Below, piece after piece: positions 27,441 through 41,199 of a stretch of DNA of 64,000 nucleotides; the stretch's first letter is position 1; every line of letters starts with the position of its first letter. The DNA lies in assembly GCA_037039925.1 (NCBI GenBank), contig JAXRKP010000342.1:162001-226000 (forward strand), in the 5' to 3' direction. The DNA is from Doris montereyensis (Eukaryota > Mollusca > Gastropoda > Nudibranchia > Dorididae). The position numbers and the translations under genes are program-made. Under the pieces are notes generated by a model. It did not search any database. It was not told the origin of the DNA and worked only from the letters and a program-made list of their open reading frames with translations.

Positions 27441-28090
27441 GGCAAAGTTTCATTGATTTATCTTACCATTTAACATTTTTATAATGAAAAACCTGATTTT
27501 TGCCAAAATATTTTCACGAGCGTAGTTATTAATTTTTTGCCCGCAACTCTGTATATTTAGTTCCTATTATGATTAAACCCACCAGAATTGTATTTCTTGA
27601 CCCTCAAAGCATAAGTATAAGTATGCAAAGTTTCATTGATGTATCTTTGCGTTTAAGATTTTTATGATGAAAAACCTGATTTTTTTGTCAAAATATTTTC
27701 CCAAGCGTAAATTACTATTTTTTGCCCACAACTCTGTTGATTTAGTTCCTATCATAATTATAACACCATAAATGTATTTCTTGACCCTCAAAGCATAAGT
27801 ATGCAAAGTTTCATTGATGTATCTTACCATTTAAGATTTTAATGATGAAAACCCTGATTTTTGCCAAAATATTTTCCAGCGCGTAAATTATTAATTTTTG
27901 CCCACAACTTTGTTTATTTAGTTCCTATCATAATTAAAACACCAGAATTGTATGTCTTGACTCTCAAAGCATAAATATGCAAAATTTCATTGATGTATCT
28001 TACCATTTAAGGTTTTTATGATGAAAAACCTGATTTTTGCCAAAATATCTTCCCGAGCCCAAATTATGCTTTTTGCCCGGTTTGGTGGTA
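27441..28090 (+). repeat. 178-bp tandem repeat array (second block)
   Basis: Unit starts at about 27441, 27625, 27802 and 27980 ('gcaaagtttcattgatgtat'). Each contains 'gatgaaaaacctgattttt' and 'tttagttcctat'. It is the continuation of the outer element to the right of the inner insertion. Confidence 0.85.
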
Positions 28091-28799
28091 TAATAATTCA
28101 GAAAATATTTCTTCTATGTCTCTGAAAAAATTGGGCTAACTGTCTGGCACCATATCTGCATTTAAGGGAAATTATATGGTCTTTCTATGATTTATGGCAT
28201 GTTTATGTACTCCCAAAAATGCCATTTTTTGACAATTTTGACCAAAATCATGTGTCGCACAATGTATTTTTTCTCTATTTTGGTGCTGTGTCACAATAAA
28301 TATGTGAAAGATAACAGTCTCATTGCTTGTTTTTTTGCTTTTCTATGTGTATGGCTGACGTATGCATGTAAAGTATTTAAGCTCATACCATTTTTATGGA
28401 TTCTAGAGCCTCGTAAAATTGGCATAATTTCACATTTTGAATCATAGGCGTAAAACTTTTATTTAAGTGGAAACATAATTGTAAAATTCATAACTTTTTT
28501 ATTTATCAACCGATTTTGATAATTTAAAAACTGTTATTCATGGTCTGGGAAGTACTATCTGTTTTACATAAAAGAAACAGACTTTTGAAATTAATTTTTT
28601 TCAGTCTGGAACAGCTAATCAAATTAAAGACAAATCTTAGCTCTATTCAGTACAGTACAAGTGATCAAATAAACATATTTCCCATAGTACACCAAAGAGG
28701 CTTGGATTAGTTAAGACATGATTTTGTAATTTGTAGTGATTAAAAATTCCGATAAACGTCAACATTCTGTAGACCCTTGATTTATTTTCTTATAGGTAT

Positions 28800-29985
28800 G
28801 GATTCTATAAGAGGTAACATGATAATCCGGCTCAAGGTAACGCTTGACAAAGTTGGGTTCAGTCTGCATGCCCATTCTTGAAGCTGAAAAATAAGAAGAA
28901 AAAGAAAAGAAAAAATTAATTAAGTGAAAAAGGTGAGCAAAATCAGAATATCACTAATATCAGGGTTTACTGCATGTCCATTCCAGAAGCTAAAAAATAA
29001 GGATAAGAAAAAATATACATATTTGATGAATAGGTTGAACATATCCCAACATTTCCCTTCATACCTTATAGGCCGCTATAGTACCGGTATTAGTATTGCT
29101 CGAAAAAAAATTATATTGTCCTGTGGAGTTAGAAATATGTGATGGCGCATCTGAATAAAAAAAAAGAAAATAACAGATCTACTTACATCAGCAAATGTGC
29201 ACAGGTTATCCTCTTCTTTAAGAAAATACAACTGCACCAACAGTCTGTGGGTCACCTGCACCGATGAAAGTAAAATCTGGGATGATTTCTTTGGCCGACC
29301 TCTTCCTTGGGGTGTTAAGAAATTTTCCTTTAACACAATGTATGTGTCATCCTCTGAAATATGAAAAAAATGTGAAATTGTTAAATATGGACAGAAAATA
29401 AATAATATCTTGTTGGTAGGCATTTATGTAGAACACCCCCCCCCCCCCCCCCCCACCCTTTTCAATTGATGGATTTTTATAGAGATCGTTTTATTTATCT
29501 GACTGTTGTGCTCCTGACTCCTCCTGAGTAAAATTGTAACTAATAAATAGTAATAGTATAGATCTAGATCTAAGTAGAGAACGATAGAATTTGTAGTGAT
29601 ATGACATTCATAAGAGTTACTTAATCCCACACTTAGTAGAGAGAGAGAAAGAGAGATACATCTAGGGGAGTTCTATCTGATCCGTAGCGACTAAGTAAAA
29701 GTAAAAGTAGGGCCTATCCCGCTATTCTCGAATCAGAATCACCTCCCCATACGGCCCACAGTACGAAGTATAGTAAGTATAAATAGTAGAAACAACAATT
29801 ATTTCATATTTGTGTCGCTGATATAGAAATTATACAATTAGTTCAAAGTAAGATTCAAAATCTTAAATAAATAACATACCTATTAGCAGTTTCAGTTTTT
29901 CCATAGACAAATTCAATCCATTTTTATGCGAGGTAAGTGTGGAAGTTTCGACGGGAGTAGGTTCGCCTCTGGTAACAGCCGCCAT
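28800..29985 (-). CDS. 5' exons of the outer TAGGTACC element's gene (copy D, truncated)
   Basis: Exon 1 29985-29880 (ATG; MAAVTRGEPTPVETS, ends ATAG|gtatgt), exon 2 29353-29187 (tttcag / GAT|gtaagt; EDDTYIVLKENF, GRGRPKKSSQ, VQLYFLKEED), exon 3 from 28883 (tttttcag; LQEWACRLNPTLSSVTLSRI). Each pairs with the same exon of the inner element's gene (DDEVYQALKRHF, GKGRPPDLPKG, LQLFFLKEE, LKSWLEKLAPETVAVTEGRI), with the same intron phases. Protein similarity is clear but distant, so the two are different subfamilies. Nothing downstream of exon 3 is recognisable on this strand, so the gene is truncated. Confidence 0.75.
28950..28989 (-). pseudogene. Duplicate start of exon 3 of copy D
   Basis: A second acceptor (tttttag) followed by CTTCTGGAATGGACATGCAG repeats the beginning of exon 3 about 105 bases upstream of it, then hits a stop. 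Confidence 0.6.
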
Positions 29986-30573
29986 TTTCCCCAAGCGTCG
30001 AAGCGTCGAATGACGTTTTTTTGTCTTCTTTGAGGCTCGTTCCGCTGGCTGTTTTTTAATAGATTTGGATGTCGTTCATATGATTAAAGAGGGTAAAGGA
30101 TCAAGTTTGTAACGATGTCAAACAAAGTGTGAATTTAAGATTCTGAGGGGACATTTTTGCAAATCAAAATTTCAAAACGCTCTCTTCACCTCGTGCTGAT
30201 TAAAACCCTCAGGTTGTTTGGTATCAAAAGAAAGCGTAGTTATTTCCCTTTGACATCGTGTGGCTTTCGACGATTTTCGGCTGTAAACGGCGAACGAGAA
30301 AACCGAAAGTAATTTGAGGTCGCTGCCAAAATGCCGATGTCTACGCGAGATAGCGCTTTGTAGTTGCGTTAGATCTAATAGAATCACCGGGCCGTGAATT
30401 TGTTACAGTTATCAATTTTAACACATATAAAAAGAAGAAAAGGACAGCTTTTAAGTAGTTTTGTTTTATTTCAAATAACCGATTCTGTGAAAAGATATTG
30501 TAGTGGAAAGATAGACAAGTTTTTCAAATTTTTGCCGTGTTCACTGCCAGTTCCGTCGCTCGATAGCGGGCAG
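29986..30573 (-). promoter_or_regulatory. Probable 5' control region of the outer element's gene
   Basis: About 590 bp between the terminal repeat and the ATG at 29985, mirroring about 590 bp in the inner element (21559-22149). It should hold the promoter by position only; no certain TATA or initiator motif is seen. Confidence 0.35.
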
Positions 30574-30715
30574 TTGTGGTACCTACTGTCAACTAAACAG
30601 TTAAGTCGATGTCGAGTCGTTGTCGTGTCGAGCACATTTACCCTACTGCACTAGGACTAAACTGTCGAACGACTTTCATTACCTACTTTTATTGCGAGGT
30701 GTGTTTTATTTGAGC

Positions 30716-33205
30716 ATGGATGTAGAAGAAGTTGCATGTGTTTGTGCTCTTCTCATTTCTTTGAGGAAAAAGAAACCCAGAAAGCGTTTCTGGGTTCACC
30801 CCATCATCAGTGCAAGATTGTTAAAGGGCAATTTCATTGTTTATATGAGGACCTGAGATGTTACCCGCAAAAATTCTTCGGGTATTATCGAATGAGTAAA
30901 AGAAAGTTTCGATGATCTTCTTAGACTCGTTGGGCCTTCAATCACTTTCCAAGATACAAGCTTCAGAAAAAGTGTACCGCCAGAGGAGCGATTGTCTGTG
31001 ACACTGAGGTAAGTAAGAGTTAGTGCCAAAGTGTGTTGGTTTGTTGTACATTGCATATAATTTGACTTCATGTATCCACTTTAAAATGCAATTGCTTATT
31101 TTGATAGGTACCTGACTCAGTGGTCACACGTCAGTTTGGTTCTGAAAAACGTTACAAATAAACCAGACATAAGAAAACATTAATATCCCAAACATGGACA
31201 TACGCATCCATCAGTTCATCCATCCATACATCCACACATGCATACCTAACTTCACACACACACACACACACACACATACAAACATACATATAAACATACA
31301 TACATATAAACATACATACATACATACATACATACATACATACATACATACAATATACATACTATACATACAATATACAACACATACAAGATACACAAAA
31401 ACATGTCTCAAAGTAATGATGCATTTATTGCTACGGTATTGTGATATGACAACTGGGAAGCTGCAATGGAAAAAAGCAGGAGTTAGCGCCACTTAATGGT
31501 GCATAAAGAATTCAGATGGAGGGGAACGGTCATTAAAGGTATTGATTGACTGGGCAGAACTTGATGATGGCGATGGAGATGGCGTGAATGATCTTTGAAC
31601 GGAAATAGGATGATAAGGTTGGTTGCTGACGTCAACACTAGTAGCTGAAGCTGTTGATCCCGAATATGTCTGGTATGATGGAACTTGCAAGGAACTGGAA
31701 GGAGTTTGCATTGTGTGCCTGTGTAGAACTCCCATGAGCTCCATCTTTACCTGAAACTTTTTTTCCACACTCAGTCTTTCAACGCCGGCACCAGACTCAG
31801 AACAAAGCTTTTATCCTCGTCGATTTCTTCAGCTTGGTCCTTTTTCTCTTATATGATGTCAAGCAAAGATTGTTTGTAAGAAATGTGTCTTTTCTTTTGG
31901 CGAACAGAGCTGGGAGGGGACAACATGGCATCAGGTCTGCACCATCGACCTGACAATCGGTGACGTTGTCATCTTCCTCAGGGCAACTTTCCGGGGCCTC
32001 CAGATTGGATTCTGTTTCTTTTTCATCAAGCACGGAAGGAGGAACAGCAGTTGATCAAAATAAATGTATTTTCTGCGTTTTTTGGCTGCCTGTCCGGACG
32101 TGTCTTTTTTCTGTTCCCTTAGCTCCCGTTGAAAGCAGGAGCGTAAATTTGTCCATCTTTGTTTAATCTCTTTGCCTGAAAGAAATGGAAAGATAATATT
32201 GAGTTACCGGGACTTGCATAATATGAATATAACTTACGCATTAATACATAAAAGACTTGAAAGAGCTATCGAACTTATCTATACCTTATTCTATTTCAGA
32301 TATCTAGCGACAGGATGCAGCATGGTATCACTTCACTATGAATACCTCCTTGGCATTGAAACAATTCGTGAAATAATCAAGGATGTCACTGAAAAACTGT
32401 GGACATACCTCGTACCAGTTTGTATGCCAGAGGTGGACGAAGATTCGTGGCTGAGAACTGCCAATGATTTTTATCAGAAGACACAGTTTCCGAACTGTAG
32501 CGGTGCTGTAGACGGAAAGCACATTCGAATTTGTCAGCCGAACAACACTGGAAGTTTGTTCTTCAACTACAAAGAGTTTCTTTTCGATTGTGCTGCTGGG
32601 TGTTGTGGACGCAAATTACTGTTTTTTATCAGTTGACATTGGCTCATTTGGAAGTTGTAGCGACTCATATGCTTTTAAGAAATCAAACTTTGGTCAGAGG
32701 CTTGAGAGGGGTCAATTAGGTCAGAGGGGGTCAATTAAAACTGCCTGCAAACGACAAACTACCAGGAGATGTTGATGGTCCTGAAATGCCATTTGTACTA
32801 GTTGGTGATGAAGCATTTGCGCTTTCAGAAGACGTTCTCCGTCCTTACGCTAGAAAGAACCTTACGCAAGCAAAGAGAATTTTCAATTACCGCCTCACTC
32901 GTGCGAAAAGAATGGTAGAATGTGCCTTCAGGATTCTGGCAAATAAGTCGAGAATTTTCCATGGTCCCATAAATGTCAATCCTGACTTTTGCAACAACAT
33001 CATTAAAGCATGCTGCGTATTACACAATTATGTAAGACGGAGAGATGGAGTTTCCTTTGACGACGTACTGTTTGAATGTCCAATGCAGGGAATAGATCGT
33101 TGTCGTGTGCGCTCTCCTGCATCAGCAGTGTCAAAAAGGGAATATTTTACTCAATATTTCACCTCTCCAGAAGGATCAGTGTCTTGGCAATATGACAAAA
33201 TCTAG
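30716..33205 (+). CDS. PIF1 transposase (HARBI1-like, DDE_Tnp_4 type), frame breaks
   Basis: Exon 1 30716-31008: MDVEEVACVCAL, RFWVHPIISARLL, then after a shift RMSKRKFDDLLRL and PPEERLSVTLR, donor TGAG|gtaagt. Exon 2 32300-33205 (atttcag): YLATGCSMVSL, CSGAVDGKHIRI (first Asp), then after a shift LGVVDANYCFLSVD (second Asp), DEAFALSEDVLRPY, RMVECAFRILANKSR (Glu), stop at 33205. This is the full HARBI1/PIF domain order at normal length. Breaks occur near 30850, 32580 and 32700-32760. It acts as the cut-and-paste nuclease together with its MADF partner. Exon 2 of the partner gene lies inside the intron. Confidence 0.85.
31255..31385 (+). repeat. (CA)n / (CATA)n microsatellite in the PIF1 transposase intron
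   Basis: About 11 CA units, then a long CATA run. Frames across it (Tyr-Met-Cys-Val or His-Thr repeats) are not genes. Confidence 0.9.
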
Positions 33206-33887
33206 TCTCTCGCCTGTATATATATATATAATTCTTACTAGTTTTATCACTTTAACATAATGAAAATAGTTCAAGTAGCTGACTGCATCGAAAAACTGAA
33301 TTTTGAAAAAAATAAAAGAAAGAAAAGAAAAAAAGAAACACCCCAAATCAAAATATACCCCTAGCAAACAAACCAAAACACAGAAACACATGATTAACGA
33401 TAGGGAAGAATGGAAGGAGGAGACAGGTGGGACGGAGGGAGGAAGGGAAAGGGAGGGAGTGAGATCGAGAGATTTTGTTTGTTAGTCAACAACTCAGGTC
33501 ATTTCAGGCTTTTACACTTTTAGGGGAAAAGTAAGATGATCTACCTGGTTTAATCTAATTGACTCACAATTTAACAGAATTTATATTATCATTTCTAATC
33601 GTAAGTGAAAAGCCAGGGAGTTTTCAGTCACATCAATTACAATTTTATTTGTTTGCAAATGAATATGATCAACTTTTTTTTACTTTTTTGGAAACGAATT
33701 CTCATGTTTTATTCATTATTGCTGTTAATGTTATGCATTGAAAGTTTAGAATAAACTGCAAGTGCAATTCATGAAGTTGTGTCTTCTTTTAATTTGAGAA
33801 TTAGCTTCTAAACGTCATATTCGTTACCGTGGAATGTGCTAAACAGAATGATAGTCAAAAGATGGAGTGAAAGAGAAGAAGGAAGAA

Positions 33888-33972
<85 letters not shown>

Positions 33973-34180
33973 GAGAGAGAGATTTACTTTTTTCACTTTC
34001 ATTCTTTTGGCTTTCTCAGTCAAATCTCCCCAGTCAGGAATGACATGTTCGAAAATTTCAGTCCATGCCTTGTCCTTTTTGTCTTTATTTGAATAGTCCC
34101 AGTAGGGATTTACTAAATAACAATGGCTTTTTTTCGATAAGTGAAATCAAAGTTTCCACCCAGTTGACATCTACGTCCAT
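31493..34180 (-). CDS. PIF1 MADF-BESS protein (DNA-binding partner of the transposase), frame breaks
   Basis: Exon 1 34180-33988: MDVDVNWVETLISLIEKKP, then after a shift NPYWDYSNKDKKDKAWTEIF and a basic end, donor AAAA|gtaaat. Exon 2 32175-31493 (ttcag): KEIKQRWTNLRSCFQREL, RKYIYFDQLLFL (MADF second half), an acidic linker with breaks, SFVLSLVPALKRLSVEKKF (BESS), and a Ser/Pro-rich tail to the stop. MADF binds DNA; in PIF/Harbinger elements this second protein assists transposition. Exon 1 lies beyond the transposase stop and exon 2 in its intron, so the two genes interlock. Confidence 0.8.
33880..33982 (+). repeat. (GA)n microsatellite inside PIF1
   Basis: About 95 bp of GA. On the minus strand it is a (CT)n run starting a few bases after the donor of MADF exon 1. 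Confidence 0.95.
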
Positions 34181-34820
34181 TTTTGTCGGTGTACAGTATA
34201 GGAAGTGAATGTAATACAGATACTTGACGATACGACACACAATGAACTTAGATCTACATGTTGATAGGGATGCATTGGCGCGCTTGGCAAAACAAGCACA
34301 CACAGACAATAGTGAACAACATACTGACATGCACACACTCTATTAATCTTATTTTTAAAAAAAATAATTTGAAACTTCGTTATTCGTCCTCGCGTAAACT
34401 TTATTAATTTGAGGTCGCTGAATCCAAATACATGTATGTAATCAGATTTTTCTACGACAATGTCCAGCCGAGTTATGGCCATACAAACGTGGCCATACCT
34501 GGGCTAGCCAGCGCCTCTCTGCCAGCCCATCCTTTCACTTTCAGACTTTCACTTTCACTTTCACATCCGGTGGTGCCAACTTGTGCTGTCGAGTCGTGTT
34601 TGGGTAGTGCGGTAGGCCTCTATTATAATTTTCCCCTATCTATCAATATCAGTACTATCACAGAATTGCGTTCGACAGTTGTGTTGAGCACGGTTTGTGG
34701 CTTGGCACAGACTTTCCGGACAGAACAGTTTGGTTTTTTAGTGGAGAAGGCTCTTCTTATGTTGATTATCCACAGATGGCCCAAAGACAGGACAAAACTG
34801 TTTAGTTGATAGTGCGGTAC

Positions 34821-35922
<1,102 letters not shown>

Positions 35923-36097
35923 TTAGGGCGAGTTTATAGTAATAGTAATAGTAGTGGCGCTGGTGGCGGGTTGCCGCGCGAGGGCGAATCGCGCTGGGAA
36001 AAATCGCGCGTCATCACCAGCCGAGTGTGGTGTACATAGCAAAGTGGGAGCAGCGTGCATAGCACCCACCGCTACAACTACAACACAACACTGCAAT

Positions 36098-38748
36098 ATG
36101 GCTTCCTCGTTTGAAGATGACTTTTTGTTGGCAGACAGCAGTGTGACCAGGTTTCTTCTACTTGGCATCGGGAGAAGGAGGACAAATAGCGTTCATGACA
36201 TTAACAAACGAAGGCGAATTGACGGCGAATACCACCACCTTTTCCAGCAATTAAAGCTGTACCCAGAGAGATTCATTCCTATACACGAATGAGCAAAAGT
36301 ACATTTGACTACATTTTAAAGAAGGTCGAATCTAAGCTGAGCAAGGCATGGTGCAACTTTCACGACGCAATTTCACCCGAGGAAAGGCTTGTTGTCACCT
36401 TGAGGTAAGAGTTAAACTGTATTTTGTCACATGTACCTTGTATCAAAAACAGTGCACCTAAGGATACATTTGAAAGTTTTCTCTGCACCCCCTCTTTATT
36501 TCATTTTAGCTGTTCTTGATCTTTGACTTGGACGCAGCTAATTCAATTCCAGTACATAATTCCCCTCAATTAGGTGCACAGCATTTGATGTCAGGTCTAA
36601 TAAAAGCCCCTTTCCAATACAAAGCAAAACAAACAAACAAACGAACCGACGAAAGTGTACACCAAAAAAAAACACAACAAAAACACAGTGTGAAATATTG
36701 ATGATACGTATTTTAATGGAAACGAACAACAACCAAAAAAAAAAGATAACCATTGATTCATTAATAGAACTGTAGTATGTTATTTCGATGTTTGGGTTGG
36801 GTCAGTTAGGGTACACACTGTCGCTACATCATACTACATGACTGGTATTAGTGGTATGTGTCAACAGATGGGAATGAAGAGAAAGGTCTGTACACTGATG
36901 GCAATTGCTCATATTGATTTGTATCCCTTCTATCACTAAATAAACTAAATTCTTCAATGAGCAGTTGCAGTCTGCTCCTAAAGGCCATTTTTCTTTCAAA
37001 GGGAATTCGTTTCACGTAGGGATGCAGAGACTTCAAAAAAAGAAGATCATCATCATCGAGTACATCGGTACGTTGACACCTCTCAGTAAGTAACTGCATT
37101 TTTTTGCTGTTCAATTTCCAGAAGTTTTTCATAGTGTGACGAATCCGCTCTTCTCTTTTTAACTCTGGTGTCTTGTGGAGGAGGTGTAGGTGTTTGTACT
37201 GGTGTTGATGTGGGGCTGGTAGCGCAAGACACCATGGAATTGGTATCAGTGCCAGCGTTGATGTTAAGGCCCAGATCGACGCTTTCAGCATGGCTTGTTG
37301 GCTCCAAAACTTGGAAACTGTTCTGGGAGCGTTCTGATTCGGTATCTACATCTTTACCGTTGGCAAGGCTACATAGAGAGCCAGAGCATTTCCTCGGTGC
37401 CACAATGTCTTTGAGAAATAGCAACTGGTTAAAATATTGCCATTTGGATTTCCATGGAGGACAATCAGCCCCGTCCCCTGAACGAACCACAGGTCTCTTT
37501 GTGTATTCTGTCGCAAAGTAATCTCTCAAGTTCTTCCACTTTTTTCGTAGCACTGCATCTGCAAAAAGAATAATCCGATACATGGTTTTATTTCTGTATT
37601 ATCAAAATAAGAAATTAGCTGCTGAAGTCTATTGATATTGTAGTACCCTAAGAGATTTGTTTCTTGTGTGCGAGCGTGTGTATGTGCGCGTGTGTGTTAG
37701 TGAATGGTCAATGCACGCGCGCGCGCGCGCGCGTGTTTTTAAATTTCAATATCATTATGCCACTATTATCCTAAATTTTTCAGGTTTAAAAAACACAAAT
37801 GAATAATTCATTGAATTAAAATTCTATACAATGTACAGCAATATTGTATTTTTCTTTCTGTTTCAGATTCCTCAACACAGGCGCATCGTTCAGATCACTG
37901 GCATTCACATTTCGGATGGGTACGGCTACAGTAGCAAGTATTGTGTCAGAAACAGTTGACATCCTGTGGGAAGAATTGCAGCCTGTGCACATGGCTGTCC
38001 CATCATGTGAATCGTTCAGATCAATCGCTCAAGAAATGTGGGATATTTGGAAATTTCCTAATTGCATTGGTGCGCTGGACGGAAAACATGTTAGAGTTCG
38101 ATGCCCAGAAAACTCTGGGTCTATGTTTTATAACTACAAGCATTTTTTCTCAATTGTTCTCCAAGCCCTTGTGGACGCAAATTACAAATTTGTTGTGATT
38201 GATGTAGGAGGCTACGGGAAGCAGAGTGATGGGGGAACGTTCCAAGCTTCAAGTCTATATCAAAACATAATGAGTGGGAAATTGAAAATTCCGGAGCCAG
38301 CACCTCTGCCAGGCTCAACTGAAATGGCATCCTTTGTATTCGTTGCTGATGAGGCCTACCCCTGCTGCACTGTCTGCTGAAACCATATGGTGAACAAAAC
38401 CTGTCTCTCGATGAAGAATGTTTCAATAAACGGTTGTCCAGGAGTCGGAAGACTGTTGAATGTGCCTTTGGCATATTGACTTCCAAATGGCGTCTGCTAA
38501 ACAAACCAATTGAGACAAGAGCTGAACTGGCAGATCGCATTATAAAATGCATCTGCGTTTTGAACAATACTATCATTGATAGAGAAGGAATAGATCATAA
38601 TTACACAGAGGTTTCAGTAACAAAATCTACAATGACTTGGGAACGAAGTGGAAGACCGAGCAATGATGCCAAGTCAACAAGAGAAGTTTTCACTTCTTAC
38701 TTCAAGAACCACCCACTAGTTTATTCAGGAAACGAAAGTGTTGGTTAG
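36098..38748 (+). CDS. PIF2 transposase (HARBI1-like), two frame breaks
   Basis: Exon 1 36098-36404: MASSFEDDFLLADS, a basic NKRRRIDGEYHHL, ERFIPIHE, then after a one-base shift near 36290 MSKSTFDYILKK and SPEERLVVTLR, donor TGAG|gtaaga. Exon 2 37867-38748 (tttcag): FLNTGASFRSLAFTF, CIGALDGKHVRVRC (Asp), LVDANYKFVVIDVGGYG (Asp), FVFVADEAYP, after a shift near 38365 KTVECAFGILTSKWR (Glu), stop near 38748. Normal family length and domain order. Intron position and phase equal those of PIF1. Confidence 0.88.
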
Positions 38749-38811
38749 TTGCTGTTTTGCTGTTTGGTCCAATAGAGAGGAAGAGATAACCAAAAGAGGA
38801 GAGGAAACGGG

Positions 38812-38887
<76 letters not shown>

Positions 38888-39165
38888 GAGAGGGAGAGGG
38901 AAGAGGGGGGAGAGGAGAAGGAGGGAGAATAGAAGAGAAGAGATAGAAAGATAGAGAGCAGATATATATGCAAAAAGGTGCAATGCATTTTTGTCTCTGA
39001 TTTAAATTAGAAATAAAACAAAGATAACTTGCCTTCAATGTCCTTCTCCTTGCTTATTTCCTTCCATGCCTTGTCAACCATGTTTCTGTTGGCGTTTTCT
39101 TTTGTCCTCTTGTCCCAAATGGTCGGTCTTTGGAAAACAGCGACAATTAGTTGATCGACATTCAT
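36848..39165 (-). CDS. PIF2 MADF-BESS protein, one frame break
   Basis: Exon 1 39165-39033: MNVDQLIVAVFQRPTIWDK, then NMVDKAWKEISKEKD; donor GAAG|gcaagt is a GC-type donor. Exon 2 37558-36848 (ttgcag) continues the split codon: DAVLRKKWKNLRDYFATEY, PPWKSKWQYFNQLLFL (MADF completed), a Thr/Pro-rich linker, RVKKRRADSSHYEKLLEIE, then after a shift near 37090 a helix and DDLLFLKSLHPYVKRIP (BESS), stop at 36848. Exon 2 lies in the transposase intron; exon 1 lies beyond the transposase stop. Confidence 0.85.
37709..37734 (+). repeat. (GC)n run in the PIF2 transposase intron
   Basis: About ten CG units in a self-complementary block, preceded by TG-rich sequence. Alternating purine-pyrimidine sequence of this kind can adopt Z-DNA. 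Confidence 0.9.
38813..38885 (+). repeat. (GA)n microsatellite inside PIF2
   Basis: About 70 bp of GA just after the transposase stop, within the MADF intron, a position comparable to that in PIF1. Confidence 0.95.
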
Positions 39166-39445
39166 TCTTGTGGCCTAGATATGAAGTGTAAGTAAGTTGC
39201 TACAGTGATCACACGTGGGCATATGTGTGTGACAGGCTACACACCCCGGCGCGAGACGAGCGTCAAGAACTAAAATTTGGTTCTGGTAAATTTACCAGCC
39301 GGGCGGCAAATTAGCAGCGCCTCGAGACACGCGTTGACTATAGACACCTACAGGGACAGTGTGTCACATTACCCGCGTGGCGGCACGCGGTTGAAATCGC
39401 GCTTGTGAATTGCCGAAAACCCGAGCCACTATAAACTCACACTAA

Positions 39446-41190
<1,745 letters not shown>

Positions 41191-41199
41191 GTGGGGGCG

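Larger units (their letters stand above)
17011..30585 (-). mobile_element. Outer TAGGTACC element (13.6 kb) with 7-bp target duplication
   Basis: Perfect 12-bp terminal inverted repeats TAGGTACCACAA (17011-17022) and TTGTGGTACCTA (30574-30585), flanked by CTGTCAA on both sides (17004-17010, 30586-30592). The 5' end is at the right, where exons 1-3 of its gene read leftwards from 29985. The left 160 bp match the 3' end of the inner element in inverse orientation. Inside are tandem duplications, fragments of the gene's 3' part in plus orientation, and the complete inner element. Without the inner insert it is about 7.8 kb. The superfamily is not identified; a 7-bp duplication narrows the options but does not decide. 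Confidence 0.8.
30586..34820 (+). mobile_element. PIF/Harbinger element PIF1 (main part)
   Basis: Right end ...AACTGTTTAGTTGATAGTGC, inverted match to the left end rebuilt across the 13.6-kb insertion. It carries a HARBI1-like transposase (plus) and a MADF-BESS gene (minus), the usual pair of PIF/Harbinger elements. Net length without the insertion is about 4.2 kb. The 3-bp target duplication is not clear at the damaged left flank. Confidence 0.85.
35923..39445 (+). mobile_element. PIF/Harbinger element PIF2, complete, 3.5 kb
   Basis: Left end TTAGGGCGAGTTTATAGT, right end ACTATAAACTCACACTAA: inverted repeats matching at 16 of 18 positions. Subterminal 200 bp at both ends are GC-rich with 'cgcgc' motifs. 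It carries the same two genes in the same interlocked layout as PIF1, but the proteins and ends are clearly different, so it is a separate subfamily. The outermost TTA/TAA are part of the inverted match, so the direct 3-bp duplication cannot be read with certainty. Confidence 0.85.
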
